Source: an uncultured Paracoccaceae bacterium
Lineage (GTDB): Bacteria; Pseudomonadota; Alphaproteobacteria; Rhodobacterales; Rhodobacteraceae
DNA: 64,000 nucleotides
NCBI GenBank assembly: GCA_947498415.1
Contig: CANMKB010000002.1
Coordinates: 671,274 to 735,273, forward strand
Direction of reading: 5' to 3'
In this document: piece by piece, positions 8,499-17,624 of the stretch
Position numbering within the stretch: the first letter of the stretch is position 1
Layout: every line of letters begins with the position of its first letter
Notes under the pieces: generated by a model
The model's input: only the letters and a program-made list of their open reading frames with translations
What the model was told of the DNA's origin: nothing
Databases searched by the model: none
Translations under genes and position numbers: made by a program

Positions 8499-8819
8499 AT
8501 GGACACGCACGTTAAAACAGGCTCTGCAAAGCAGCTGGCGGCCAGCGCACAAGACGCTGCAAGTTATCTCAAAAGCTTGTCGCACGGCGGGCGGTTGATG
8601 ATTTTGTGCCATCTTGTCTCTGGTGAAAAATCCGTTGGCACGTTGGAAAGCCTTCTTGACGTGCGTCAAGCTGCTGTCAGCCAGATGTTGGCGCGGTTGC
8701 GAGACGATGAGTTGGTCAAGACACGTCGCGAAGGCAAAACAATTTTCTATTCGCTTGCAGATGCGAAAACGATAGAGTTGATTACTCTGCTGCATCAACA
8801 TTTCTGCGAAACAAACTAA
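8499..8819 (+). CDS. ArsR-family repressor with a SqrR/BigR-type cysteine pair
   Basis: A 106-residue winged-helix regulator (LKSLSHGGRLMILCHL, recognition helix VRQAAVSQMLARLR, wing TRREGKTIFYSLAD). Two cysteines, Cys37 and Cys103, are 66 residues apart, the same spacing as Cys41/Cys107 of SqrR and the equivalent pair of BigR, which form a tetrasulfide bridge on exposure to persulfides. No classic ArsR metal motif is present. The ATG at 8499 is chosen over 8463 because GGGG lies seven bases upstream and the family begins here. No sulfide-oxidation gene is adjacent; the flanking MFS and helicase genes are the only local candidates for regulation. Confidence 0.82.
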   Translation: MDTHVKTGSAKQLAASAQDAASYLKSLSHGGRLMILCHLVSGEKSVGTLESLLDVRQAAVSQMLARLRDDELVKTRREGKTIFYSLADAKTIELITLLHQHFCETN

Positions 8820-8831
8820 GACTAAACCAAT

Positions 8832-11237
8832 ATGCCCCACATCCCGCCTGAGTTTCTGGAATGGTTTGCCAGCAAAGGCTGGTCTATTCATCCTCACCAG
8901 GCAGAGATGCTGGACCGTGCTGATGCGTCATCTCTTCTACTGATTGCCCCAACCGGAGGCGGAAAAACGCTTGCGGGTTTTTTGCCCACTCTTGTGGACT
9001 TGTCCCAAGGTGACCACAAAGGGATGCACACGCTTTATATCTCTCCGCTCAAGGCCTTAGCGGCCGACATTAAACGTAATTTACGCGCCCCGGTCGAAGA
9101 CATGGGCCTGTCGGTCCGCATCGAAGATCGCACCGGGGATACATCCAGTTTTCAAAAGAAACGACAACGCGCTGATCCGCCGCACATCTTGTTGACCACT
9201 CCTGAAAGTTTGGCACTGCTCACCAGCTACGAGGATGCGGAACGCACGTTCAAAGGACTTAAGCGCGTGGTGGTTGATGAGATCCACGCACTAGCCGAAA
9301 GCAAGCGGGGCGACCAACTTATGCTGGCGTTGGCGCGGTTGCAATCGCTGTGCCCTGATCTACGTCGGGTCGGTTTGTCTGCCACAGTCGATGACCCAGA
9401 ACATATCGCGCAGTACCTCGCCAAACACCCAGATCCCTGCCCAATTTTACATGCGGATCCCGGCCCCGCGCCAGACATCCAGATGCTTACTACCACCGAG
9501 CCTCCTCCTTGGTCAGGAGGCGGGGCCGCCTATGCGATCCCGGCGGTGCTTGAACAGGTTAAGAAACACAAAACCACTCTGATCTTTCACAACACACGGG
9601 CGCAGGCCGAAATCTTCTTTCATAAGCTCTGGCTTGCCAACGAAGACAGCTTGCCCATCGGCATTCACCATGGCTCGTTAGATCGCGCTCAGCGCGAAAA
9701 GGTCGAGGCTGCCATGGTGCGCGGCGACCTTCGGGCAATCGTCTGTACTGGCAGTTTAGACTTGGGCATCGACTGGGGCGATGTTGATCTGGTTATTCAG
9801 GTCGGCGCCCCCAAAAACGTAAAGCGATTAGTGCAACGGATAGGCCGGGCCAATCACCGCTACAACGCGCCCTCCAAGGCCCTTCTGGTACCCGCAAACC
9901 GTTTTGAGGTGATTGAGTGTGTGGCGGCCCTTGAGGCCGTACAGGCCGGTGATCTGGATGGTGACACCCCTGCCCCCGGCCCGCGTGATGTGCTGTGTCA
10001 ACATATCTTGCTGCGGGCAGCCTCTGGCCCGTTTAAAGCGGATGACCTGTTTGCCGAAATGACCAGCGCGGGCGCCTATGCCAACCTGACACGCGAAGAC
10101 TTTGAGGATTGTCTGAATTTCTGCGCAACCGGTGGCTATGCCTTGCGGGCTTATGACCAATGGCAGCGCCTGCAACGACGCCCTGACGGGCAATGGCAGC
10201 TGCGCGATCCGCGTTCTGCTGCGAAAATCCGCATGAACGCGGGCACGATCCAAGACAGCGACTTGCTAAAGGTACGTATGAAACGCGCACGCGGTGGAAA
10301 ACCACTGGGTGAGATCGAAGAGGCCTTTGCCGCCTCTCTCACAGCCGGAGACACGTTTCTCATCGGTGGACAGATCGTGCGCTATGAGGGGCTGCGCGAA
10401 CTGACAGTCGAAGTGTCTAAAGAAAAGGGTCGCAAGCCCAAAGTGGCTGTTTTTTCGGGCTCTAAGTTTTCAACCTCAACCCAACTCAGCCAGCGTATCC
10501 TTCGACTGTTCCAACAAGACAGCTGGCCCCAATTGCCCACCCACACCGCCGAATGGCTACAGCTACAGCGCGACATGTCGGACCTGCCCCAACCAGATCG
10601 CTTGCTTGTTGAGAGCTTTCCACATGACAGGCGACATCATGTGTGCGTCTACGGCTTTGCAGGGCGAAACGCACAACAAACCTTGGGCCTTTTGCTGACA
10701 AAACGCATGGAAGAGCTTGGGCTGGCCCCAATGGGATTTGTTGCGACCGATTATGCCACCTTAATCTGGGGCCTTGATGCGGTCACAGATCTTAGACCGC
10801 TGTTTGATCGCGACGCGATGCGCGAGGGGTTAGATGGCTGGTTGGCCGGAAATGCCTTGATGAAACGCACTTTTCGGGGGGCTGCCACCATTGCCGGCCT
10901 GATCGAACGCAATCAGCCGGGGGCACGTAAATCTGGACGTCAAGCGACGTTTTCTAGCGATATTCTCTATGACACTTTGCAGAAGTATGACCCTGATCAC
11001 CTGTTGATGAAGATCACCCGCGACGAAGCCATGCGCGGTTTGGTTGATTATGCCCGCATCGAAGAAATGCTTGATCGTGTCGCGGGCCGCATTGATCATA
11101 TCACGCTGGATCGCGTGACACCGCTGTCTGCACCCTTGTTCTTAGAGGTCGGCAAAGTCAGTGTTTCTGGCAGCGCCGAAGAACGTCTATTGGCCGAGGA
11201 AGAAGAAGCCCTATTAGAGGCCGCCGGGCTAGAATAA
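8832..11237 (+). CDS. Ligase-associated DNA damage response DEXH-box helicase (Lhr-type)
   Basis: 801-residue superfamily 2 helicase of the Lhr-core type. Q/motif I region APTGGGKTLAGF, motif II VVDEIHALAESKRGDQ, motif III GLSATV, motif IV-V (FHNTRAQAE, TGSLDLGIDWG) and motif VI QRIGRANHR are all present, followed by the winged-helix and C-terminal domains of Lhr. These enzymes translocate 3' to 5' on single-stranded DNA and, in many bacteria, sit in a cluster with an exonuclease, an ATP-dependent DNA ligase and a PdeM nuclease. Here only PdeM is adjacent (next gene). It starts 12 bases after the ArsR-family gene, so read-through from that promoter is likely. Confidence 0.92.
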   Translation: MPHIPPEFLEWFASKGWSIHPHQAEMLDRADASSLLLIAPTGGGKTLAGFLPTLVDLSQGDHKGMHTLYISPLKALAADIKRNLRAPVEDMGLSVRIEDRTGDTSSFQKKRQRADPPHILLTTPESLALLTSYEDAERTFKGLKRVVVDEIHALAESKRGDQLMLALARLQSLCPDLRRVGLSATVDDPEHIAQYLAKHPDPCPILHADPGPAPDIQMLTTTEPPPWSGGGAAYAIPAVLEQVKKHKTTLIFHNTRAQAEIFFHKLWLANEDSLPIGIHHGSLDRAQREKVEAAMVRGDLRAIVCTGSLDLGIDWGDVDLVIQVGAPKNVKRLVQRIGRANHRYNAPSKALLVPANRFEVIECVAALEAVQAGDLDGDTPAPGPRDVLCQHILLRAASGPFKADDLFAEMTSAGAYANLTREDFEDCLNFCATGGYALRAYDQWQRLQRRPDGQWQLRDPRSAAKIRMNAGTIQDSDLLKVRMKRARGGKPLGEIEEAFAASLTAGDTFLIGGQIVRYEGLRELTVEVSKEKGRKPKVAVFSGSKFSTSTQLSQRILRLFQQDSWPQLPTHTAEWLQLQRDMSDLPQPDRLLVESFPHDRRHHVCVYGFAGRNAQQTLGLLLTKRMEELGLAPMGFVATDYATLIWGLDAVTDLRPLFDRDAMREGLDGWLAGNALMKRTFRGAATIAGLIERNQPGARKSGRQATFSSDILYDTLQKYDPDHLLMKITRDEAMRGLVDYARIEEMLDRVAGRIDHITLDRVTPLSAPLFLEVGKVSVSGSAEERLLAEEEEALLEAAGLE

Positions 11238-11276
11238 CCCTTGTTCGAATCTTTCAAACACGCCACGACTAACAAT

Positions 11277-11942
11277 ATGAAAACCGTAGATTTCTCACTG
11301 GCTGGCGTACAACTCACAACGCTTGGATCCGGTGCGCTTTGGTGGCGTGACAAAAACCTACTTTGTGTTTCAGATTTACACCTTGGGAAATCCGAGCGTG
11401 TGGCACGGCGCGGTGGCAGCCAACTGCCCCCCTATGACACCCGTGATACGCTGATCCGACTAGAGCAAGATCTGCGCTTTACCAATGCCGAAACCGTGGT
11501 TTGTTTAGGCGACAGCTTTGATGATTTAGACGTGTTGGATGCGATGCCTGAAACAGAAGCCGCTTGGATCAATCGGCTACAGGCCGGGCGCCGCTGGGTT
11601 TGGATTGAGGGCAACCACGATCCGGGCCCGATTGAATTGCCGGGCAGTCATCTGGCCGAACTTCCCTCGCCCCCGCTCACTTTTCGCCACATCGCTGAGC
11701 CGGGCCAAAGTGGTGAAATCTCGGGCCATTACCATCCGAAAGTGCGCGTACAAACACGTATGCGCGGCATTTCACGGCCTGCGTTTCTGATTGATGCAGA
11801 TCGGGTGATTATGCCGGCTTATGGCACCTACACCGGTGGGTTGCGCAGCAGCGATGAAGTGCTTCAAAAGCTAATGCGTCCCGAAGCCCGCGCGATTGTG
11901 ATAGGTCAAACCCCTCGTGTGGTGCCGATGGGGCGGCGGTAA
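11277..11942 (+). CDS. pdeM: Ligase-associated DNA damage response endonuclease PdeM
   Basis: A calcineurin-like metallophosphoesterase of 221 residues. The metal-binding blocks are visible in order: SDLHLGKSERVARRGG, GDSFDD, EGNHDPG and SGHYHPK. It partners with the Lhr-type helicase in a DNA damage response module. The ATG at 11277 is preferred over an upstream in-frame TTG at 11241 because family members begin with this FSLAGVxL-x(n)-GALWW segment; there is no strong ribosome site, and coupling with the helicase stop 40 bases upstream is possible. Confidence 0.9.
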   Translation: MKTVDFSLAGVQLTTLGSGALWWRDKNLLCVSDLHLGKSERVARRGGSQLPPYDTRDTLIRLEQDLRFTNAETVVCLGDSFDDLDVLDAMPETEAAWINRLQAGRRWVWIEGNHDPGPIELPGSHLAELPSPPLTFRHIAEPGQSGEISGHYHPKVRVQTRMRGISRPAFLIDADRVIMPAYGTYTGGLRSSDEVLQKLMRPEARAIVIGQTPRVVPMGRR

Positions 11943-12037
11943 AATGTTCATCAGCCGCGGCTTTTGGGTGGCGGCTTGATTTGGCCTTGCTATCTCTCCA
12001 TAGCTTAAGTGCGAACAGACGTCTGGGAGAAGACCAA

Positions 12038-12559
12038 GTGCAGGATTCTAAATCTAAAAAAGTGCTGATTTTGGCATTGGTGGCAGCTTGCGGACTTGCT
12101 GGATGTGCGCGCCCATCCAAAGCCCCAAAAGCGACAGCTTCGGCGTCGGATATCAATTGCATGGCACGTGCGATGTATTTTGAATCAAACCGGTCTAGCC
12201 GCGACGGCATGATTGCGGTGGGCAGCGTGGTTATGAACCGTGTACAGTCTTCTGACTTCCCGAACAACGTTTGCGCTGTGGTCAGCCAAAAGAACCAATT
12301 CGCCCCGGGCTTAATGACCAAGAAGATGACAGGTCAGGCGAAAGCACTAGCTGAAAATTCCGCATCTGCGGTACTGGCTGGAGAGCGGCACCCAAATGTC
12401 GGCGGTGCGCGGTTTTTCCACGCGGCATGGTACAATGCCAACTTCAACAATATCCATTATGTGGTGACCACCGGTGGAAATGCCTTTTATGAAAAACGGC
12501 GTCCCAAGGATGTGACACGGCCAAACCCGCTGCCAAATACCGAAGGCGTTACAGGCTAA
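12038..12559 (+). CDS. Cell wall hydrolase, SleB family, predicted lipoprotein
   Basis: 173 residues from a GTG start with GGGAGA seven bases upstream. The N-terminus KKVLILALVAACGLAGC has a lipobox ending at Cys23, predicting an acylated, membrane-anchored periplasmic protein. The rest is a SleB (hydrolase_2) domain: MARAMYFESNRSSRDGMIAVGSVVMNRV carries the catalytic glutamate in the YFE motif, with NNVCAVVSQKNQFAPG downstream. It probably cleaves peptidoglycan glycan strands during envelope remodelling. A longer frame from TTG at 11981 is unlikely because it would bury the signal sequence. Confidence 0.86.
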   Translation: MQDSKSKKVLILALVAACGLAGCARPSKAPKATASASDINCMARAMYFESNRSSRDGMIAVGSVVMNRVQSSDFPNNVCAVVSQKNQFAPGLMTKKMTGQAKALAENSASAVLAGERHPNVGGARFFHAAWYNANFNNIHYVVTTGGNAFYEKRRPKDVTRPNPLPNTEGVTG

Positions 12560-12696
12560 GTTGCGCGTCACCGCCATTTTGCGCTCAGCAATGACTTGTG
12601 TGCACGCACTCAGGCAGCTTAAACGGGGTGGCATCGACCGTGTCCCCCACGCATATGCGCTGTCGGCACGACCATCACACGATCAAAGGCTTTCTG

Positions 12697-13623
12697 ATGC
12701 CCACCAAGTCCAAACTACACCCCCGTAATCAACACACAGAGGGTTACGACTTTGAGCGTTTGGTGGCGCAGACGCCTGAACTAGAAGGTTTTACGAGGCG
12801 TAATCCCGTCGGAGTAACAACAATCAATTTCCAGGACGATAAAGCCGTTCGGATGCTTAATCGGGCGCTTTTAAAGACACATTACCAAGTCGACTATTGG
12901 GATATCCCGGAAAATTATCTGTGCCCGCCGATCCCGGGCCGCGCCGATTACATCCACTATTTGGCAGATCTTCTGGCAGGCGGCCCGACGAAAGACAGTC
13001 CACGTGGGCCTCAGATCAAAGTTCTAGATATCGGCACCGGTGCAAACTTGGTCTACCCCCTTATTGGCCAAAGCGAATATGACTGGCATTTCACAGGTGT
13101 TGATATAGACCCAGCTGCGATCAAATCAGCCCAGAACATTTGTGACATCAATAAGCTGGACATCGCGCTTAGGCATCAAAACCAACGTAAGAACGTCTTG
13201 AATGGTGTGATAAAACCGCAAGATGCGTTTCATATCACAATGTGTAACCCACCATTTCACGCGTCTATCGAAGAGGCCCACAAAGGCACCCAGCGCAAGT
13301 GGCGTAACCTTGGGAAAGGGCATTCCAAAAAGCTGAACTTCGGCGGACAGAATGCCGAGCTATGGTGCCCGGGCGGCGAATTTCAGTTTATCGCAAGTAT
13401 GATTAGAGAAAGCAAAGCTTATGCCAAACAGTGCCTTTGGTTCAGCTCTTTGGTGTCCAAGAAGGATAACCTTCAACCGCTCCTTAAACTTTTAAAGAAT
13501 GCCGAAGTCGCAGACTTCAAGGTTGTCGAAATGGCGCAGGGCCAAAAGTTAAGCCGTTTTCTTGCCTGGACATTTATTCAAAAACGTCAGCGCTCTATGT
13601 TTGGTAAAACGAAACACAAATAA
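12697..13623 (+). CDS. rlmF: 23S rRNA (adenine-1618-N6)-methyltransferase RlmF
   Basis: Transfers methyl from S-adenosylmethionine to N6 of A1618 in 23S rRNA. From the ATG at 12697 (AAAGG seven bases upstream) the protein has 308 residues, the same as the E. coli enzyme. Typical blocks are LHPRNQHTEGYDFERLV at the N-terminus, the SAM site LDIGTGANLVYPLIG, the catalytic MCNPPFHAS tetrapeptide region and KWRNLGKG. An upstream in-frame ATG at 12598 lacks a ribosome site and adds non-family sequence. Monocistronic and convergent with folD. Confidence 0.93.
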   Translation: MPTKSKLHPRNQHTEGYDFERLVAQTPELEGFTRRNPVGVTTINFQDDKAVRMLNRALLKTHYQVDYWDIPENYLCPPIPGRADYIHYLADLLAGGPTKDSPRGPQIKVLDIGTGANLVYPLIGQSEYDWHFTGVDIDPAAIKSAQNICDINKLDIALRHQNQRKNVLNGVIKPQDAFHITMCNPPFHASIEEAHKGTQRKWRNLGKGHSKKLNFGGQNAELWCPGGEFQFIASMIRESKAYAKQCLWFSSLVSKKDNLQPLLKLLKNAEVADFKVVEMAQGQKLSRFLAWTFIQKRQRSMFGKTKHK

Positions 13624-13648
13624 TTCCCAGTCACCAAAGCCCAAAACA

Positions 13649-13678
13649 AAAAACCGCGCTCAAACGGGCGCGGTTTTT
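13649..13678. terminator. Bidirectional intrinsic terminator between rlmF and folD
   Basis: Stem AAAACCGCGC/GCGCGGTTTT with a loop of about nine bases and T and A tracts on opposite sides, between two converging genes. Confidence 0.9.
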
Positions 13679-13699
13679 CAAATCAAAAGACTGTAAAGC

Positions 13700-14590
13700 T
13701 TAGGCTGTAAGGCCTTCAGGCTCTGCCAGACCATTGGCGCGGCAGCAGGCAGTAACAGTATTGGCCAACAGGCACGCGATGGTCATTGGGCCAACGCCAC
13801 CGGGTACCGGCGTGATGGCGCCCGCACGTTCAGCGCAAGATGCATAGTCAACATCTCCAACCAGCTTGTTCTTGCCGTCGCGCTCAATGCGGTTGATGCC
13901 CACATCAATCACAGTTGCACCTTCTTTGATCCAGTCACCCGGCACCATTTCTGGGCGACCTACAGCGGCCACAACAATGTCTGCGCGGCGCACAACATCG
14001 GGCAGGTCTTTGGTGCGGGAATGTGCGATCGTTACGGTGCAGCTGTCGCCCAACAACAATTGCGCCATTGGCTTGCCTACAATGTTAGAACGGCCAATCA
14101 CAACCGCATCCATGCCAGACAAAGAGCCATGATGATCACGTAACATCATCAAGCAGCCCAGCGGTGTGCATGGCACCATAGATTTCTGACCGGTGCCCAA
14201 AAGGCCCACGTTGGAAATATGGAAACCATCAACGTCCTTCGCAGGGTCAATCGAGTTGATGATCAAATCTTCGTTCAGGTGACCGGGCAGCGGCAGCTGA
14301 ACCAGAATACCGTGTACTTCCGGATCATTGTTGAGCTTTTCAACAACGGCCAACAGATCCTCTTCAGAGGTCTCCGCATCCAGTTTGTGCTCATAGCTGT
14401 TCATGCCCACTTCGACGGTTTGTTTGCCTTTAGAGCGCACATAAACCTGAGATGCTGGGTCTTCGCCCACAAGCACAACCGCCAAACCTGGGGTGATGTT
14501 GTGTTCTTCTTTCAGGCGGGCCACATGACCTGCCACTTTTTCGCGTACGGTTGCGGCAAAGGCTTTGCCGTCAATGATCTGAGCAGCCAT
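13700..14590 (-). CDS. folD: Bifunctional methylene-THF dehydrogenase / methenyl-THF cyclohydrolase (FolD)
   Basis: Interconverts 5,10-methylene-, 5,10-methenyl- and 10-formyl-tetrahydrofolate, using NADP. 296 residues from the ATG at 14590, which has AAAGGG nine bases upstream; the in-frame ATG at 14599 would abut that site. FolD signatures: [14 protein letters not shown] with the catalytic lysine, [25 protein letters not shown], the Rossmann [17 protein letters not shown] and [16 protein letters not shown]. It lies downstream of fhs on the same strand, so this cluster supplies and uses 10-formyl-THF. Confidence 0.95.
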   Translation of the reverse strand: MAAQIIDGKAFAATVREKVAGHVARLKEEHNITPGLAVVLVGEDPASQVYVRSKGKQTVEVGMNSYEHKLDAETSEEDLLAVVEKLNNDPEVHGILVQLPLPGHLNEDLIINSIDPAKDVDGFHISNVGLLGTGQKSMVPCTPLGCLMMLRDHHGSLSGMDAVVIGRSNIVGKPMAQLLLGDSCTVTIAHSRTKDLPDVVRRADIVVAAVGRPEMVPGDWIKEGATVIDVGINRIERDGKNKLVGDVDYASCAERAGAITPVPGGVGPMTIACLLANTVTACCRANGLAEPEGLTA

Positions 14591-14626
14591 CTGACTCATC
14601 CCTTTTTGAAACAGGCCATTGGGCCT

Positions 14627-14935
14627 TTAATCTTCTTCCCGGATCACCCGCGCTTCGCGCGCAATGGACCAGTCAATCAATTGTCGCCAAAGACGGTCCA
14701 CCAAGTCTGGGTCAAGCCCCTGCACCTCTGCTTTGGCACGTACTTTGGCAACAACGTCTTCGACACGATCCGGTATCCGAGCGGGCCAGCCGTTCTCCTG
14801 CTTTAGTTCGATCGCGCGGTCGATATAGCCAGCGCGGTGCACAAGCAGGTCCACAAGGGCCTGATCAACAAGATCGATGGCCGCCCGTAGGCTGGCCATG
14901 TCATCGCATTCTTGAGGCGGAACCGGTTTCGTCAA
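14627..14935 (-). CDS. Chorismate mutase, AroQ class
   Basis: 102 residues, all helical, converting chorismate to prephenate for phenylalanine and tyrosine synthesis. It shows the AroQ pattern: SLRAAIDLVDQALVDLLVHRAGYIDRAIELK (Arg and Lys of the active site), RVEDVVAKVRAKAEVQGLDPDLVDRLWRQLIDWSIARE. The start is a TTG with AGGAGA immediately upstream. It sits between fhs and folD with short spacers, an operon position shared with other rhodobacters. A distal salvage or PchB-like role cannot be excluded, but family and length fit a monofunctional mutase. Confidence 0.87.
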   Translation of the reverse strand: MTKPVPPQECDDMASLRAAIDLVDQALVDLLVHRAGYIDRAIELKQENGWPARIPDRVEDVVAKVRAKAEVQGLDPDLVDRLWRQLIDWSIAREARVIREED

Positions 14936-14945
14936 AGTGTGTCTC

Positions 14946-14972
14946 CTGCGGACCTAAAGTCTAGGTCCGCAG
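14946..14972 (-). other. Perfect 11-bp intercistronic hairpin between fhs and the chorismate mutase gene
   Basis: CTGCGGACCTA and its exact complement TAGGTCCGCAG enclose a five-base loop. There is no T tract, so it is not a standard terminator. On the transcript the 3' arm ends in GCAG, which runs directly into the AGGAG ribosome site of the TTG-started mutase gene. It may stabilise the fhs message, act as a processing point or tune translation of the next gene. Confidence 0.75.
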
Positions 14973-14989
14973 AAAGCGTATTTTTCGAC

Positions 14990-16666
14990 TTAGAACAACC
15001 CTTCAATCAGGCCTTCTTCGTTCAAGCGGATTGTTTCTGACGCAGGTTTGCGTGGCAGACCCGGCATAGTCATGATCTCGCCGCAAACAACGACGATGAA
15101 ACCAGCACCGGCAGACAGACGTACTTCACGTACTGGAACCGAGTGACCTGTCGGCGCACCGCGCAGGTTCGGATCAGTTGAGAAAGAGTACTGTGTCTTC
15201 GCCATACAAACTGGAAGGTGGCCGTAACCTGCCTCTTCCCATTCTTTCAGCTGATTGCGGATCTTCTTGTCAGCCAGAACTTCGTCAGCGCGGTAGATGC
15301 GCTTGGCGATGGTTTCGACTTTCTCAAAGAGTGGCATGTCATCTGGGTAGATTGGTGCAAATGCAGCCGCGCCAGAATCAGCCAGTTCAACAACTTTTTC
15401 CGCAAGCTCAGCAGAACCTTCAGAGCCCAGTTCCCAGTGACGCGACAAAATCGCTTCACAACCATGTGTTGCCACATAATCTTTCACGGCCTGAACTTCC
15501 GCATCTGTGTCCGTGACAAAGTGGTTGATCGCAACCACGACTGGCACACCAAAAGATTTAACGTTTTCAATGTGACGACCAAGGTTTGCACAACCGTTGT
15601 TAACCGCATCTACGTTTTCTGCACCCAGATCTGCTTTTGCGACGCCACCGTTCATTTTCATCGCACGTACAGTCGCAACCAGCACAACCGCAGAAGGCGC
15701 GATGCCTGCTTTACGGCATTTGATGTTCATGAACTTTTCAGCACCAAGGTCAGCACCAAAGCCAGCTTCGGTCACAACATAGTCTGTCACTTTCAACGCA
15801 GTCTTAGTTGCAATGACAGAGTTACAGCCGTGCGCGATGTTCGCGAATGGGCCACCGTGAACGAACGCTGGGTTGTTTTCCAGAGTTTGCACCAAGTTTG
15901 GCTGCATTGCGTCTTTCAGCAGAACAGTCATTGCGCCTTCGGCTTTGATGTCGCGGCAATACACAGGTGTTTTGTCACGGCGATATGCCACGATGATGTC
16001 ACCCAAACGCTTTTCAAGGTCTTTCAGATCGTTTGCGAGGCAAAGGATCGCCATCACTTCGGATGCAACGGTGATGTCAAAGCCCGTTTCGCGTGGGAAA
16101 CCGTTAGACACGCCACCCAAGGACGCGGTGATCTGACGCAGCGCACGGTCGTTCATGTCGACCACACGACGCCAAGCCACACGACGGATGTCGATCTCTT
16201 GCTCGTTGCCCCAATAGATGTGGTTGTCGATCATCGCAGAAAGCAATGAGTGCGCAGATGTGATCGCGTGGAAGTCACCTGTGAAGTGCAGGTTCATTTC
16301 TTCCATCGGCACAACCTGTGCCATACCGCCACCTGCGGCGCCGCCCTTCATGCCGAAGTTTGGACCCAAAGACGCTTCGCGGATACAAACCATGGCATTT
16401 TTGCCGATGCGGTTCAGACCGTCACCCAGACCAACGGTGGTGGTTGTTTTACCTTCACCGGCTGGGGTTGGGTTGATCGCGGTCACAAGGATCAACTTGC
16501 CGTCTTCTTTGGACTGCACAGAATTGATAAAGTCTTGGCTCACCTTTGCTTTGTCGTGGCCATAAGGCAGCAAGTCATCAGAGGACATGCCCAGTTTAGC
16601 GCCGATTTCCTGAATCGGGCGTTTGTTCGCTTCGCGGGCGATTTCGATGTCGGATTTGTAGCTCAT
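14990..16666 (-). CDS. fhs: Formate--tetrahydrofolate ligase (Fhs)
   Basis: ATP-dependent formation of 10-formyl-tetrahydrofolate from formate. 558 residues, the usual size. Nucleotide loop [20 protein letters not shown] near residue 65-84, then [35 protein letters not shown] and the C-terminal [17 protein letters not shown] / [19 protein letters not shown] blocks. With folD it links formate to the folate one-carbon pool, important in roseobacters that oxidise methyl groups from DMSP, methylamines and betaine. First gene of the fhs-mutase-folD unit; its 166-base upstream region holds repeated TTTCCGA elements. Confidence 0.96.
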   Translation of the reverse strand: MSYKSDIEIAREANKRPIQEIGAKLGMSSDDLLPYGHDKAKVSQDFINSVQSKEDGKLILVTAINPTPAGEGKTTTTVGLGDGLNRIGKNAMVCIREASLGPNFGMKGGAAGGGMAQVVPMEEMNLHFTGDFHAITSAHSLLSAMIDNHIYWGNEQEIDIRRVAWRRVVDMNDRALRQITASLGGVSNGFPRETGFDITVASEVMAILCLANDLKDLEKRLGDIIVAYRRDKTPVYCRDIKAEGAMTVLLKDAMQPNLVQTLENNPAFVHGGPFANIAHGCNSVIATKTALKVTDYVVTEAGFGADLGAEKFMNIKCRKAGIAPSAVVLVATVRAMKMNGGVAKADLGAENVDAVNNGCANLGRHIENVKSFGVPVVVAINHFVTDTDAEVQAVKDYVATHGCEAILSRHWELGSEGSAELAEKVVELADSGAAAFAPIYPDDMPLFEKVETIAKRIYRADEVLADKKIRNQLKEWEEAGYGHLPVCMAKTQYSFSTDPNLRGAPTGHSVPVREVRLSAGAGFIVVVCGEIMTMPGLPRKPASETIRLNEEGLIEGLF

Positions 16667-16740
16667 GGCAACCCTGTTCCAATCGGATGAAGTTTATTTC
16701 TGCCCGTAGTCTTACCCAGAGTTTCACCTGAGACGTAGGC

Positions 16741-16801
16741 ATTTCCGACACATATTACGCTTGTTGCGTCGGAAATCCGAACTGGGGTTTCATATCGGAA
16801 A
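16741..16801 (-). promoter_or_regulatory. Cluster of three TTTCCGA elements upstream of fhs
   Basis: ATTTCCGAC at 16741-16749 and its exact 9-bp complement GTCGGAAAT at 16768-16776 form an inverted repeat; a third TCGGAAA lies at 16795-16801. Centres are about 27 and 26 bases apart, 75-135 bases before the fhs start. This fits an operator array for a dimeric regulator, or an RNA stem in a leader. The regulator is not identifiable from sequence. Confidence 0.5.
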
Positions 16802-16832
16802 AAACCCGCGCTTTGGGTGAAATAATGCCGCG

Positions 16833-17624
16833 CTAAACCGCGTTGCGGTGCAATACCATGAACAAACGGCGGAAGGGAAATAGCACAGAACCGTCAGAAC
16901 GCAGCGGATATGACGCTTTCACGATATTTTCGTAAGCCGTGATCAGCGCATCCGCCTGATCCCCTGCTTTGGCCAGAAATGGGCGTCCATAGGTGCTTTC
17001 TGTAAATAATCGTACAGGATGGCCTTGGTCAGAGGCTGACAGCGGTTGCATATATTCTGTTTCCCAAACGCGTAGTGCGCCAAAGGGTTCAAGCAACGAA
17101 TAGTACTCTGCCGCAGACAGGACCGCAGAACTTTGAATTGGAGTGGTCTGGCCCAGCAGCTGATCCAAAGCGATCTGCCAGCCTTGATGAGAGACCGCCC
17201 CGGTTTGGTTCGGCATCTGCACAGCTAAAACGCCATCTTCCTGCAAGCCGTTCACCAGTTGCACAAAAAGTTTTGCGTGTTCACCCAGCCATTGCAAAGC
17301 CGCGTTTGAATAGATCAGGGCGGCAGGGCGTTTGGGCGACCAATCCGCAATATCGGCAATTACCAAATCTGAATACTGGCTGGTGTCTTTGGCTTGTTCC
17401 AACATCGCAGGAGAGGAATCTAAACCAATCAATTGGCCGGTGGTCATCTGACGAAGGGCATCGCCCATAACACCCGTGCCACATCCTAGATCCACGACAT
17501 CCCCCTGAGATCCTGCATCGGATAAGGCGCCCACGGCAGATAAAAGGTCATAGGCAGGCTGCAAACGCAAACCCCGGAACTTGTTATAAGTCCCGGGGTT
17601 CCAATCTTTTTCGATGCGTTCCAT
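16833..17624 (-). CDS. SAM-dependent methyltransferase, trans-aconitate 2-methyltransferase-like
   Basis: 263 residues resembling Tam: WNPGTYNKFRGLRLQPAYDLLSAV at the start, the SAM loop VVDLGCGTGVMGDAL, acidic LIGLDSSPAML and ALIYSNAALQWLGEH. Tam methylates trans-aconitate to relieve inhibition of aconitase; the substrate here is inferred from similarity only, since class I methyltransferases diverge easily. The ATG at 17624 shares one base with the ftsH stop (TGATG), so translation is coupled to ftsH; an adjacent TTG at 17627 is the less likely start. Confidence 0.78.
   Translation of the reverse strand: MERIEKDWNPGTYNKFRGLRLQPAYDLLSAVGALSDAGSQGDVVDLGCGTGVMGDALRQMTTGQLIGLDSSPAMLEQAKDTSQYSDLVIADIADWSPKRPAALIYSNAALQWLGEHAKLFVQLVNGLQEDGVLAVQMPNQTGAVSHQGWQIALDQLLGQTTPIQSSAVLSAAEYYSLLEPFGALRVWETEYMQPLSASDQGHPVRLFTESTYGRPFLAKAGDQADALITAYENIVKASYPLRSDGSVLFPFRRLFMVLHRNAV

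Noticed and set aside
11981..12037. Longer N-terminus for the SleB-family hydrolase from a TTG codon
   Set aside because: It would place 19 residues before the lipoprotein signal peptide; the GTG at 12038 has a well-placed ribosome site.
15218..16249. 343-codon open frame on the plus strand opposite fhs
   Set aside because: Antisense shadow of a strongly conserved gene; its translation is rich in His, Cys and Phe and resembles no protein, and it has no ribosome site.
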